Source: Halichondria panicea | Lineage: Eukaryota; Porifera; Demospongiae; Suberitida; Halichondriidae | Reading direction: 5' to 3' | DNA length: 64,000 nucleotides | NCBI RefSeq assembly: GCF_963675165.1 | Contig: NC_087383.1 | Location: 3,378,979 to 3,442,978 of the forward strand | In this document: positions 1 through 11,537 of the stretch, piece after piece | Layout: every line of letters begins with the position of its first letter | Numbering within the stretch: position 1 is the stretch's first letter | Position numbers and translations under genes: made by a program | Notes under the pieces: model-generated | Databases searched by the model: none | What the model was told of the DNA's origin: nothing | The model's input: only the letters and a program-made list of their open reading frames with translations

Positions 1-3000
1 ACTTTAGGCTTTTCTCAAATGGCAGTCTCTACCTTGAGAGCCCACTTGACTACGAGCTAGCCAACGAAGCTACAATCAGTGTAATTGCAAACGATACACA
101 ATTCCAATCTAAAGCATTACAATTAACAGTGACTGTTATAAACATAAACGACAATTCTCCCGAATTTGTGAATACAGCTTACACCATGGAGCTACTTGAA
201 AACGAGCCAGCATCAACGATCATTGAAGTGCTGAGAGCCACTGATGCAGATGCCTCAAAAAACTTCTTACCTCAACCAGCATTTGCTCAAATCGTGAGAT
301 ATGAAATACTAGAAAGTGACGTTCCATTCGAAGTTCGTCTAGACCCAGGGACACGCAACGGACTGCTAGTTAACACCAGAGTGATTGATTTTGAAACTGA
401 TGAGTGCTCATACAATTTTTCAGTAGCTGCTGTGGACGGGGGTGGTTTGTATTCAGAAGTTAATGCCAGTATCAGCGTCTTGATTCAGAATCAGAATGAC
501 AACGAGTTGAAATTTGATAACGAGACTTACTACTTCATGCTATCTGAAAACACAGCTGGTCCTCTTGGAAGTATTAAAGTGACAGACAAAGATTATTTAG
601 CGATGAAGAGATGTCCCATTTCTCAATCAAACTCGTTATCGGACATTGTATATACTGCCTTTGGCCAAGAGGGGACAGTGACTGTAGATAATGAGGGACA
701 GCTGCTAGTAACGCAGCCACTGGACTATGAGACATCAAACAGACAATTAGAAGTTGTGGTATCTGCAATTGATGGATTTTACAGTGCCATAGCAACAGTG
801 TTTATTGCCCTAGTCGATGTGAATGAGTTTTGCCCAGATATAAGAGAAACAGTTGCTACTGTGCGTATTCCTGAGTCTACAGTAGCAGGAAATGAGATAT
901 ACCGGATAGTTTCCATGGACGCTGATGGAGATGGTGATAACAGCAACACTCTTTTTGAAATCGTGTCCAACAATACACAGCTACCATTTTCAGTGACTGA
1001 AGATGGAGGGATAGTTTTGCTAAATAAAATTGACTTTGATAGAAATCAATCCTTTTATTCATTCCTTGTTCGTATCTATGACAACAGCGGAGACTGCAAT
1101 GGTATATTCATCACACTTCGAGTTGAAGTCACCAACGTAAATGATGAGCGGCCATATTTTGTGGAGACTTCTTATTCATTTGTTGCATCCGAGTCCCTTC
1201 AACCAAATTCTCTCGTTGGCCTCATATCTGCAAGAGATTTAGACATGTTTCGATCTGAGTTCAGTTTTACTCTCCAGCCAAGTAGTGTACCCTTCTCGAT
1301 CAATTCCTCTGGATATCTCGTCCTAGAAGAAGCGTTGGACTATGAAGAGACCAGTAGGTACAGCTTCGTTGTGCAAGTGAGTGATGGTGAGCTGAGAGCA
1401 ATGGAGCCTGCCGAAGTCATTGTTACCGTTGGAAATGAAAATGACCATCCCCCTGAATTTATTGGCCCCTTTGTTTTCAACCTACCTGAGAATGAACTGA
1501 CGTCTTTCTTCGTAAATGTCATCGACAGAGATGACGGAGAAATGGGTGAAATCACACACTACTCAATAAACTCATCGAGAAACGATATCTTTACAATTAA
1601 CGATCAAGGTGCTATTTCGAACATGATTGCACTAGACTATGAGTTGATGAGTGACAGTGCTTTACCTCATGTTTTTACGCTAAATGTGTGTGCCTATGAT
1701 AGTGGTGACAAGAGATCATGTGATGACTTCACAGTGATACTTCAGGATGTGAACGACAACACACCACAGTTTACAAGACCCGTCTATACAGTTGAAATCC
1801 TTGAGGGTGAAAGTCTAGACAACATTATACAAGTACAAGCCACAGACCTTGATAAGAGTGCAATATTCAGTCAAGTACAGTACAGTTTTGAAGATTCTAG
1901 TCTCACTCTAGCTGCTCAATACTCACTCACTTTGAGTGACAATGGCGTGCTGTCCTCAACTCATGTGTTTGATTACGAATCAGATTCCATTCAGATTGTA
2001 TTAACCGTTGTTGCTAGGGATATCGGAGGCCTGGAAACCACAGCTACAGTTATGTTGAACATTGACGATCAAAATGAATTCCCTCCCCAGTTTTCACAGT
2101 TGCAATACAATATTTCTGTTTCGGAAAATTTGCCGACTGGAGAGTCTTTCTACACATTCCTCACTACTGATGGTGACGGTGGACCGGTTTTTGGAGGAGT
2201 GCAACGGTTCATTATTGACTCAGAAAAACAGTTACCATTTTCTATCGGTGCAAATGGTAGTATGCATCTGTCACAGAGGATCGACTATGAGTCAGGGGAC
2301 GTGATATTTCTATTCAGTCTGACAGCTGTTGACAATGGTGGTCTCCGTTCGAATCGTGTTTCCGTGATATTGCATGTGCTCGATGAAGAAGACTCGCCGC
2401 CATTATTTGAGCCTCTCCAGTACAACATCTCAGTGAGAGAGAACTTCCTTCCTCTACAAAATCAGCCACTAACACGACTGGTTGTCATCTCCGAAGCAGT
2501 TTCTATCTCTTTTGACATCACATCAAATGAATATCCTGAATACTTTGAAATTGCTAGCAGTGGTAATTTGTATCTCAGAGAAGCAGTGGATTTCGAGTCT
2601 GTTCAAGAGATTGTTCTAACAGTGAGAGCGTTTGATGGTGTATTATATTCTGAAGAGTCTGCGACTGTTGTGATTAAAGTGGAGCCTGAAAATGATAATA
2701 AACCAGTGTTTGCAGAACAGTTTTTAGAATTTTCACTCATTGAAAATCAACCTCAAAATACACTACAAGTTTCACTCTCAGCAACCGATGATGACCAAGA
2801 CTTACAAGCCCCCAAAACTCAGCATGGGGAAATTACTGAATATCGACTTCTAAACAACAGTGTTCCCTTCTTTCTCACTTATAACAGAAATAGTCGTACT
2901 GCCACTCTGTTTAACAGTCGTCCTTTAGATGCCGAGACCGACCAATCGGAATACACTCTCCTTATTCAAGCATACGATGCCCTGGGCCTGTCTGCGGAGT

Positions 3001-6000
3001 CACCTGCTATTGTGATTATAACTGTAGGTGACGAAGATGATAATCAACCAACCTTTGACCAAGCCTTTTATTCAGCCAGTATTGTTGAAAACGTTGCCGG
3101 TTTCGTGTTCACTGTACATGCTACTGATCGTGACAGAGACTTTGATCCAGAGACTATCCGTTATCACTTGTCTGGAGAAAGCAGTAGCAATTTCATTCTT
3201 CTACCTGATGGCAGAATTCAGAATGTAGAAGCTTTCGATTACGAAGTTGATCCGATAGAGTATACGTTTACTGTGAGTATTGAAGGGTGCTCTGACAACC
3301 CAACATGTTCAGCAAGTGTTCAAGTGCGAATTGAAGATGAAAATGATAATTATCCAGCGTTTGTATCAACTAAATATACACTCACTCTTGCTTCAGATTC
3401 CTTCCCAATTCAGGGTGGGATTATCGGTCGTATATCTGCTCTCGATAAGGACAAAGGTGCTGTGTTTGGGACGATATCTGAGTACACAATCAGAGGAGAT
3501 TCAGGTCCATTCACAGTACATGCCGCAAGTGGGGATATAATTGTGGATGATCCGGTTAAGTTGAGACAACGTGCACGGACTGTGCAGTTTGAAATAGTAG
3601 CTACTGATGGAGGAGGTCTTTCGAATTCTACACAAGTGGAAATCAACGTTCCAATTTTCAACTTACATCCTCCCGTCTTTGAGCAGAGGTTTTATCATGT
3701 GACTTGGGAGGAAAATTCCTTTCACTTTCGATTACCGGGCCTACCAACAAACGCTCTGTTGCAAGTTAGAGCACAAGATCTTGATCGTCCATTCACAACC
3801 ATTACACACTATCTCGTTGCCCCCTCAGATAATTTCCAAATGATGGAAGATGGATTTTTACTTTTACGGAAACCACTTGATTGGGAAGAAAATAGCGAGC
3901 ATTATCTACAAGTCAGAGCTTACGATGGATTATATAACTCAACGTTCAATGCTGATATTCGAGTTTCTGTAGTCAACCAAAATGACAATCCACCTGAATT
4001 TCTGGAGACTCTCTATCAGGTCAATGTATCCGAACATTATCGCACGCTCAATCTACCAATTGTAAAACTTCTAGCGACTGATTTGGACTCCTCTCAACTG
4101 CAGCTAAGTTACAGTATCCTTGATCCAACGGCTCCATTCAGAATTGATTTTCAAGGCAATGTTTACGTGCTTGCACAGCTTGACTATGAAATCACAAAGA
4201 AGTATAAATTCAGTGTGACTGTTTCCGATGGATCTCACCAGACCAGCTCCCCTGCGGAAGTTGTTGTACGATTACTAGATGAAAATGATCATCATCCATT
4301 CTTTGACCAACCTGTTTACCAAGTGAGCCTGCCAGAAAATTCCTCTCCTGGTGTGTTTTCTGTTTCAATTTCAGCGTCTGATCGCGACTCTTCCCCCCAA
4401 TTCGGAGAGATTGCAAGCTACTCTATTTTAGAGTCTCACGTTCCCTTCGAAATCAGCTACAACCCGCTTGGAGAAGCTTCGATTACCAACACAAAAGAAC
4501 TCGACTATGAAAATGACCATCATGTGTATGTATTCCATATTCACGCATACGATAAAGGAGGTTTTCGATCGTTTTTCCCTGCTCAAATCATTGTGACACT
4601 GTTAGATACAGATGATTGCCCGCCAACTTTCTCGCAAGGTGTTTACAAAGCTGTTCTGCACGAGAATGCAGCAATACCTACATTTGTTGTTAAGGTAACG
4701 GCAAGTGATTGTGATGTGGATCCACAATTCAACAGAGTCGAATTCTCACTTGAAAACTCCCAAGGTCTCTTCTCAATTCATCCGATCTCCGGAATTATAA
4801 TGTCTTTGAGATCATTCGATCTAGAAAGGGGGCAGTCATACTATGAACTGCAGGTAACTGCTACCTCTCCTTCTGATACTTCACTCATTGACACAGCTAT
4901 TGTAAATGTGACTGTACAAGACACAAACGAATTCCATCCTCAATTTGTTGGCACCCCATACAAAGTGAACGTCCCTGAAAATACCACTGTTGATACATCT
5001 ATTTTAACTGTACGTGCTACAGACAGGGATGCTGGAAGTATATATGGCAGCATTGAAAGTTATGTTATCATTGGTAATCGAGACTCACTACCATTTGAAT
5101 TGAACCTAGCAACTGGCCAGCTGTCACTAACTTCCCCCCTAGACTACGAGAGCGGACTGACACGATACAATATTCTCGTTGCTGCCGTGGATGGTGGGAT
5201 GTTGCTCTCACAAACTACCGTGGAAGTGATCGTTACTAATATTGAAGACGAGCCGCCGTCATTCATGCAATTAGAGTACTCAGTATCTATTGCCGAGAAT
5301 GAAATCGACTTCTTCTTGCCTCGGCTCCCTCAAAATGCTATCAGTCAACTGAGGGCTACTGACAGAGACACACCTGTGAATGGGCTATCTTTCAATATTG
5401 AGAACTCTACGCTGCAGAGCACATTCAGCGTTGACTCTGATGGATACTTATACCTAAGACACCCGTTAGACTATGAGATACAATCAAGCTATAAACTGTA
5501 TGTGACAGTAAGTGATGGTGTGTTCACAGCACAAGAATTCGCTGTGGTTACCATCAATGTTATCAATGGCAATGATCAACCTCCAGTATTTTACACCTGC
5601 CTGGATGGTTGCTGTGGAAATCAAGTCCTTGAATCAGTCGTTAATATTGAGATCAATGAAAATACCGATCCAAAACTATATTTTTTCCCTATAATTGCGT
5701 GTGACATTGAAGGAGATGATGTCACTTATACGCTTGAGGGTGGGAGTGATACTTTCGAAATTGTGAATGAACGACTCACTTTGAAGATAGCTCTGGATTA
5801 CGAGGAGCAAATAAGTTGGGCACTTACAATCACTGCCTCGGATGGAATTCATGAATCCACAATGGAAGTTTCTTTTGAGGTCATCAATGCAAATGACAAC
5901 CGTCTTGAGTTCATTGAAGATGAATACTCTGTTGTAATCACCGAGAATACTGCATTGCATCTGTCAGTTAAAGCTACGGACAAAGATCTACCTGATGCAG

Positions 6001-9000
6001 CTATCGAGTACAGTATTCAACAATCTAATGAACTGCCATTTGAACTCAGACAAGGACAAGATGGAGCCATTATTTCATCCACTACGCCATTCGATTTTGA
6101 ATCAAATATGGAATGGTATCGATTCAATGTAACAGCACACAGTCAGCAAAATGAAAATATTGAGACTGCAGTTGCTGAAATTTATGTGGTCGTCAAGGAT
6201 GTGAACGAATATCGGCCAGTGTTCACTTCCAAGCAGTACAACAGTTCAGTATTTGAGAATACCATGGGTAGCGTTATTGCTAAGGTTACTGCAACAGATG
6301 CCGACTCGGGCGATGTGTATGGACATGTCGTATACAGCCTCATTGATTCACCCAGCCTACCGTGTGCGATAAACGAAAATGGTGAGATCATACACACAGA
6401 ACCAGTGGATGCTGAGAGAGGACCAACTACTCTTGAGATGACGGTAGAAGCTATAGATGGAGGTGGATTGAAGGACAGTGCATTAGTGCTTGTCTCCATC
6501 TTGGACGTGAATGACAACAAACCATTCTTCTCACCGGTTAACTATTATGCTCTGGTGCCAGAGAATGCTCCCATTCAAGAAGTTGTCATGACAATATCTG
6601 CAGACGACAATGATCAAAGCAAAGACTACAATGCAATCAGTGGCTATACGATTGAATCTTCACAAGAGGTACCCTTTGAAATTGACAGTTCTGGTTCTAT
6701 TAAACTGTCTAGTACACTCGACTATGAGTCAGGCCCTAAAACATACTCCTTTTCCGTATCAGCAGTTGATAGTGGCGGTCTAACAAGTGAGATACCAGCA
6801 AGAGTCACCATTGATATTGCAAACGTTCCAGATCAGCCTCCCATCTTTTCACAGTCCTTTTATTCTGCTTCAATTAGAGAAAATTCACAAAATGGAACGT
6901 TTGTTACACAGCTTAGCGTGTCCTCACCTGACGGAGGCAGTGTTAACTGTTACATAATGAACAGTGATAATCTACCTTTCTCGATAGGTAAACAGTCTGC
7001 TATCATTTCTGTAAGTGGAGCAGTAGATTATGAGCGACATACATTTTTTGAGATTGTCGTTGCCTGCTATTCCAACACTAACACTTCATCGGAAACCTCT
7101 GTTCAAATCATAGTACTAAATGTGAATGACTACCCACCTGTATTTGGACAGACTGTTTATCGCTCGACTATTGTTGAAAATAGCCCTAGGGGATCTTTGT
7201 CCCTGGAAATTCAAGCCACTGATCTTGACAAAGGAAATGCAGGAATGATACATCGATTCCTCATTTACCAATCAACCAATAGCTTCTTTGTAGAGAGTTT
7301 TAACCAGAGCTCTGGCCGAGCAGTGATCTCTAATCTCATTCCTTTTGATTATGAAGCGATAAAATCTGTAGAAGTCCAAGTGAGAGCAATTGATAGGGGC
7401 AGCCCACCCCTCTATTCTGACCCCGTTACAATAATCGTAGATATTCAAGATGAGAATGACAATGCTCCCATTTTCACCCAAGATGTCTATTTCACTACAC
7501 TCGCAGAGAACACAGTGGGACCTGTGATATCCACGTCTGTGACTGATCTAGATCACGGTAACAGATCTGGGAATATTTTTGACTATCAAATACAGCCACC
7601 CACCCATCCATTTACTATCTCTGACAATGGTCTTATCAGCATCTCCGAGGCAATAGACTACGAGTCATTTGGCAGTGTTTCTGAAACGAGAATCCAATTT
7701 TCCGTGAGAGCTTTTGATGGTTACGGTCTTGCGAGTAGACCAGCAATTGTTCTTGTCAACATACTGAATGAAAATGATAACACACCACGGCCAATGTACA
7801 CTAGCGAGTGGCCGGTGAAGACTGTCCAGTTGGAATGGGGGATACCTGTGTCTGCTCTTCCTGTGTTTACACTCACTGCCGTTGATGATGACAAAAGCGA
7901 TAGCTTGTTCTATTTCCTGGAAACAGTCGCTCCGGAATTCCCCTTCACACTACCCCACCTGAAGAGCGGAGAAATGATTCTTCAAAGACCACTGACTGGA
8001 TTGACTTCCTATCATTTTGCTGTGACTGTCCAAGACAGGCACCCACTATTCTTTCTGCCCGATACAAACTCCATTCGTTGGGAAGTCCAAGTAGAAATCA
8101 TTGATACTAATAGTCCGCCATACTTTAGTACTAGCCAATTCTTCCAACAGATTACTATCACCAGAGGAAGAATCGGTCTCAATCGTCCTCTCCTGCAGCT
8201 AATCGCCAGAGATGATGACTTCCCTGAATCATCTTTTGCCACAATCGAGCGTTACACTGTCACTCCAATTGATCTATTCAATTCTCAGTTAAACACTACA
8301 AACAATTTACCTTTCAGTGTTACGGTGAATGGAGAACTTGTAGTAACCGCTCCACCCGTTGAAAACCAGTATGCATTCACAGTAGCTGCTGTCGATGGTG
8401 GTGGACTGATCACACAGAGAGCAGTAGCCATCACTATCTTCATTCAAGATGGCAACGACTTTGCTCCTGCATTTGAAAGTCAACAACTTCGAGTGTCTCT
8501 ACCAGTATCAGCTGATATTGGGTCTGTTGTCACTGAGATATCTATCTCCGATGGCGATGAAGGTTTGGGTGGCCAGGTGGAATGTTTCTTGCAAGGATCT
8601 GTCTCATATTTCACGATAGATCTCGAGATGTGTACAGTTTACGTTGCTAAGAGTTTGTTGAACAATAACCTTGAAGGGATGGAGTTTGATATTACAATTA
8701 CCGCAACGGACAAGGGAAGTCCCCCTCTCAGTACTTCAGCTAATCTCCACATCACTATTGAGTCAGGCAGGCTTGAACTCATCCAGAACATTACTGAAGT
8801 CACATTTGTAGAAGAAGGAGGCCCGGTGAAACTCACTAACAGTTTCGAGCTCGACAATAACCGACTATCGTCTGATGCACAATACTCCCTCAGTGTGAGT
8901 ATCACACCTGCTTTGTCTGGTATGTTTAATCCAGACTTTTACTCATCACAATGTTTAGCTGGTGGCAATGAGGTCAATCTCCTTGACTGTTTTTCGAATG

Positions 9001-11537
9001 CAAAAAAACTTTTCTCTGAGTCTTCTAACACTGATCGCCCTACTCGCCTCCTTTCCAACAATGTCCCTACACCTGTATCTGTTAGAAGAGGTTCTAGTAC
9101 AAACTTTATGTTTCAGACATGGATCAAAACTGACCACATCGGGGCTAGAAATCTTTTAGGAGCATATTCAACTAATGATGTCACTCAAAATGATCCTTTG
9201 TTCCTTATTCAAGTCTCTCAAACTTCTGTTCTAATTATCGCTGGGGGACGTAGGATTGCCTACTCAATAAACTTTCAGAGCAGTGTCTTACTTAATAACA
9301 ATTGGCATCACCTCCTTGTTTCAGTGACATCACAGGACAGTTTTACGGTATATGTTGATGGTTCAAAAGAAGGAAGCGTATTATTCGATTATGACTTCAA
9401 TGACTTCTCTGATCAAGTCTACATATATACAGACACTTTGAAAGGTGAAGAAAGTACTATCTCAATCTTTACTACTCTCTTGTGGAAGGCGTCTTTCAAG
9501 TTTAATTTTGAGCAAAACAATCTTATCTCATCTCTTACCTGCATGCTTAGCTGTGGAGAAACGCTGAACACCAATATTAGCGGAGACGCAGAACTGACGT
9601 GGGATATCTCAGCCGGCAGGATAGAAGCTCGAACTAAGAACTTTGAAACTATATCAAGAATGCTAACTCAACTCTCCTATGACAACAAGGCCTCCGAGCC
9701 ATTGGCACACTCTCGACTTGTAACTGTCACCGTTGCTGATGACAGATCTCATTCAAATGCTACAGTCTCAATTGTTACTGCTCTTAGAAACGAGCATACT
9801 GCCATTCTCGATCTTAACATCAATTCCAGGAAAGACGTATTCTACTACGTCGCCCCAAGTCGCTCACCGTATCCAGCTGGTTTAGCGTCAAATCTTTTGC
9901 TCACGGATATGGACTCAACACAAACAGATTATCGAGCCAGAGTGGAAATTTTAACTCTTAATGGTCGTTCTTGTGATCGATTAGATTATTCCCCCAAAAT
10001 AAAACTAGAGCAATGCCTCAGTAAGAGTGGTATACAGACTGTTCCAAATGTCTTCAATTTGTTGCCAATTCATCAGTGGGGTCTACACACTCTCTCAAAT
10101 GTTAGAACATTACAACTCTCGTTATTTGGATATTACTTTTATTCTAAAGGTATCTTCATCCCTGATACGAGTACTTACAAGAATCTAGAACTATCTCCTG
10201 ACAAATTCTCCATCATGTTCTGGATGCAATACAGTGCCCCAGGCACTATTGTGCATGTCAAAAATGCAACAATGAACTTCATGGTCACAGTGAGAGCTAA
10301 TGGTACTGACATCAGCTTGGACTATTTAAATGAACACAGGCCTACTGCTAGTCTCTTCTGGTCGTGGAATCCAAGAGAAGAGTGGACACATGTTTCATTA
10401 TCTCTTAATAGGAATGTTTTCTCGTTATGTATTGATGGGACAAAATGTAGTTCACAATCTTTACCAGTTACATCTACACCAAACACTTTCACAGGGATTG
10501 AGGCTTTTGTTGGAGCATTTCCGGGTGAAACCTTACTCGACTCAAGTGATCGATACACTGGAACACTCAATGGTCTAGCACTCATATCTGACTATGTGAT
10601 ACCTATGAATATTCTCAACTGTGTGATTGAGTGTGCTGAGAAAATTGTATTCACCTCTCCCTCTGTGCTAGACAACCCTCTCACTACGTTACTAGATTTT
10701 CATTCTACTGGTATCGCTTCAGCTAATGGTACCCTTCAAATTGCTAGCGATCTGAAAGCAACTGAATTGCAACAAGTCTTACGTCAAGCAGCCTATATTA
10801 ACTCTCATCCTTACCAATACTCTGGTACAAGGAATATCCTATACAGTGTGTATGACGGTAACACCTTAGTCAAGCCACGTACAACAGCACGGCTGTCAGT
10901 ACACGTTCTTCATCATCAACAAAGAGCAGTGAGCCTTTTGAGACTTGGGCGACAAACACTAACAGCGGCGAGCATTGTATCTGGAGCACACCCCTTCACA
11001 AGCACTGGCATATCTTCCGATACAAAATCTAACACTCTCGATTCTCTACTTGTTGAAATGACGAGTACACCTTCTTCTCTACCATCATGTTATCGATCAC
11101 GCTCTGTGACCACTGATCAGTGCAAGAGTCTATTTAGCATTGATCGAAGTTTACTCCTGAGAACAAATCTTGAAGTCATTGTAAAACCTACTAAACTACT
11201 GATATATGGACTTAGTAATGTCACATATTATGGAAAACTCTTGCACCAAATAACCATCCAGAGTGACGATCCTAGCTCCGTGGTTACGGCCAGCTCTGAA
11301 GTCTCTATTAAAGTATACATTTCAGATATGAATGGGATTGCATCCAATAGCAGAACCACTACCATTTTTGTACAAGATAGCTCAGCTGGAGCGCGAAAAA
11401 AAAGATCCGTCGTCAATGATAGTACAGTGACTACAAATGGATCTTTGACCTTTATAACACTTCTTGTGTCATGTGCTCTTGTCATTGCTCTAGTCGTTAT
11501 TGGAGTGTTTTTTGTGTGTCTTATAGCAAAGCATTGA
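1..11537 (+). CDS. Giant cadherin, 3' part, single exon (5' end outside window)
   Basis: A calcium-dependent adhesion-type membrane protein. The frame is open from base 3, upstream of the first Met at 129, so the true start lies outside the window. About 27 tandem cadherin repeats of roughly 105 residues can be counted from linkers such as VNDNTPQF, ENDNKPVF and QNDNPPEF, with DYE and A-x-D calcium motifs. Numbering from the Met at 129, two LamG-like beta-sandwich segments follow (about 2975-3130 and 3350-3510), each closing with a C-x3-C pair, an arrangement that recalls calsyntenins. Then come a furin-like RKKR (3756-3759), one membrane helix (about 3775-3797) and a tail of about five residues (LIAKH). 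No catenin-binding region is present, so classical junction function is unlikely. The frame runs over 11.5 kb without an intron and ends in TGA. Cadherin identity is certain; the subfamily is not. Confidence 0.96.
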   Translation, partial: FRLFSNGSLYLESPLDYELANEATISVIANDTQFQSKALQLTVTVININDNSPEFVNTAYTMELLENEPASTIIEVLRATDADASKNFLPQPAFAQIVRYEILESDVPFEVRLDPGTRNGLLVNTRVIDFETDECSYNFSVAAVDGGGLYSEVNASISVLIQNQNDNELKFDNETYYFMLSENTAGPLGSIKVTDKDYLAMKRCPISQSNSLSDIVYTAFGQEGTVTVDNEGQLLVTQPLDYETSNRQLEVVVSAIDGFYSAIATVFIALVDVNEFCPDIRETVATVRIPESTVAGNEIYRIVSMDADGDGDNSNTLFEIVSNNTQLPFSVTEDGGIVLLNKIDFDRNQSFYSFLVRIYDNSGDCNGIFITLRVEVTNVNDERPYFVETSYSFVASESLQPNSLVGLISARDLDMFRSEFSFTLQPSSVPFSINSSGYLVLEEALDYEETSRYSFVVQVSDGELRAMEPAEVIVTVGNENDHPPEFIGPFVFNLPENELTSFFVNVIDRDDGEMGEITHYSINSSRNDIFTINDQGAISNMIALDYELMSDSALPHVFTLNVCAYDSGDKRSCDDFTVILQDVNDNTPQFTRPVYTVEILEGESLDNIIQVQATDLDKSAIFSQVQYSFEDSSLTLAAQYSLTLSDNGVLSSTHVFDYESDSIQIVLTVVARDIGGLETTATVMLNIDDQNEFPPQFSQLQYNISVSENLPTGESFYTFLTTDGDGGPVFGGVQRFIIDSEKQLPFSIGANGSMHLSQRIDYESGDVIFLFSLTAVDNGGLRSNRVSVILHVLDEEDSPPLFEPLQYNISVRENFLPLQNQPLTRLVVISEAVSISFDITSNEYPEYFEIASSGNLYLREAVDFESVQEIVLTVRAFDGVLYSEESATVVIKVEPENDNKPVFAEQFLEFSLIENQPQNTLQVSLSATDDDQDLQAPKTQHGEITEYRLLNNSVPFFLTYNRNSRTATLFNSRPLDAETDQSEYTLLIQAYDALGLSAESPAIVIITVGDEDDNQPTFDQAFYSASIVENVAGFVFTVHATDRDRDFDPETIRYHLSGESSSNFILLPDGRIQNVEAFDYEVDPIEYTFTVSIEGCSDNPTCSASVQVRIEDENDNYPAFVSTKYTLTLASDSFPIQGGIIGRISALDKDKGAVFGTISEYTIRGDSGPFTVHAASGDIIVDDPVKLRQRARTVQFEIVATDGGGLSNSTQVEINVPIFNLHPPVFEQRFYHVTWEENSFHFRLPGLPTNALLQVRAQDLDRPFTTITHYLVAPSDNFQMMEDGFLLLRKPLDWEENSEHYLQVRAYDGLYNSTFNADIRVSVVNQNDNPPEFLETLYQVNVSEHYRTLNLPIVKLLATDLDSSQLQLSYSILDPTAPFRIDFQGNVYVLAQLDYEITKKYKFSVTVSDGSHQTSSPAEVVVRLLDENDHHPFFDQPVYQVSLPENSSPGVFSVSISASDRDSSPQFGEIASYSILESHVPFEISYNPLGEASITNTKELDYENDHHVYVFHIHAYDKGGFRSFFPAQIIVTLLDTDDCPPTFSQGVYKAVLHENAAIPTFVVKVTASDCDVDPQFNRVEFSLENSQGLFSIHPISGIIMSLRSFDLERGQSYYELQVTATSPSDTSLIDTAIVNVTVQDTNEFHPQFVGTPYKVNVPENTTVDTSILTVRATDRDAGSIYGSIESYVIIGNRDSLPFELNLATGQLSLTSPLDYESGLTRYNILVAAVDGGMLLSQTTVEVIVTNIEDEPPSFMQLEYSVSIAENEIDFFLPRLPQNAISQLRATDRDTPVNGLSFNIENSTLQSTFSVDSDGYLYLRHPLDYEIQSSYKLYVTVSDGVFTAQEFAVVTINVINGNDQPPVFYTCLDGCCGNQVLESVVNIEINENTDPKLYFFPIIACDIEGDDVTYTLEGGSDTFEIVNERLTLKIALDYEEQISWALTITASDGIHESTMEVSFEVINANDNRLEFIEDEYSVVITENTALHLSVKATDKDLPDAAIEYSIQQSNELPFELRQGQDGAIISSTTPFDFESNMEWYRFNVTAHSQQNENIETAVAEIYVVVKDVNEYRPVFTSKQYNSSVFENTMGSVIAKVTATDADSGDVYGHVVYSLIDSPSLPCAINENGEIIHTEPVDAERGPTTLEMTVEAIDGGGLKDSALVLVSILDVNDNKPFFSPVNYYALVPENAPIQEVVMTISADDNDQSKDYNAISGYTIESSQEVPFEIDSSGSIKLSSTLDYESGPKTYSFSVSAVDSGGLTSEIPARVTIDIANVPDQPPIFSQSFYSASIRENSQNGTFVTQLSVSSPDGGSVNCYIMNSDNLPFSIGKQSAIISVSGAVDYERHTFFEIVVACYSNTNTSSETSVQIIVLNVNDYPPVFGQTVYRSTIVENSPRGSLSLEIQATDLDKGNAGMIHRFLIYQSTNSFFVESFNQSSGRAVISNLIPFDYEAIKSVEVQVRAIDRGSPPLYSDPVTIIVDIQDENDNAPIFTQDVYFTTLAENTVGPVISTSVTDLDHGNRSGNIFDYQIQPPTHPFTISDNGLISISEAIDYESFGSVSETRIQFSVRAFDGYGLASRPAIVLVNILNENDNTPRPMYTSEWPVKTVQLEWGIPVSALPVFTLTAVDDDKSDSLFYFLETVAPEFPFTLPHLKSGEMILQRPLTGLTSYHFAVTVQDRHPLFFLPDTNSIRWEVQVEIIDTNSPPYFSTSQFFQQITITRGRIGLNRPLLQLIARDDDFPESSFATIERYTVTPIDLFNSQLNTTNNLPFSVTVNGELVVTAPPVENQYAFTVAAVDGGGLITQRAVAITIFIQDGNDFAPAFESQQLRVSLPVSADIGSVVTEISISDGDEGLGGQVECFLQGSVSYFTIDLEMCTVYVAKSLLNNNLEGMEFDITITATDKGSPPLSTSANLHITIESGRLELIQNITEVTFVEEGGPVKLTNSFELDNNRLSSDAQYSLSVSITPALSGMFNPDFYSSQCLAGGNEVNLLDCFSNAKKLFSESSNTDRPTRLLSNNVPTPVSVRRGSSTNFMFQTWIKTDHIGARNLLGAYSTNDVTQNDPLFLIQVSQTSVLIIAGGRRIAYSINFQSSVLLNNNWHHLLVSVTSQDSFTVYVDGSKEGSVLFDYDFNDFSDQVYIYTDTLKGEESTISIFTTLLWKASFKFNFEQNNLISSLTCMLSCGETLNTNISGDAELTWDISAGRIEARTKNFETISRMLTQLSYDNKASEPLAHSRLVTVTVADDRSHSNATVSIVTALRNEHTAILDLNINSRKDVFYYVAPSRSPYPAGLASNLLLTDMDSTQTDYRARVEILTLNGRSCDRLDYSPKIKLEQCLSKSGIQTVPNVFNLLPIHQWGLHTLSNVRTLQLSLFGYYFYSKGIFIPDTSTYKNLELSPDKFSIMFWMQYSAPGTIVHVKNATMNFMVTVRANGTDISLDYLNEHRPTASLFWSWNPREEWTHVSLSLNRNVFSLCIDGTKCSSQSLPVTSTPNTFTGIEAFVGAFPGETLLDSSDRYTGTLNGLALISDYVIPMNILNCVIECAEKIVFTSPSVLDNPLTTLLDFHSTGIASANGTLQIASDLKATELQQVLRQAAYINSHPYQYSGTRNILYSVYDGNTLVKPRTTARLSVHVLHHQQRAVSLLRLGRQTLTAASIVSGAHPFTSTGISSDTKSNTLDSLLVEMTSTPSSLPSCYRSRSVTTDQCKSLFSIDRSLLLRTNLEVIVKPTKLLIYGLSNVTYYGKLLHQITIQSDDPSSVVTASSEVSIKVYISDMNGIASNSRTTTIFVQDSSAGARKKRSVVNDSTVTTNGSLTFITLLVSCALVIALVVIGVFFVCLIAKH

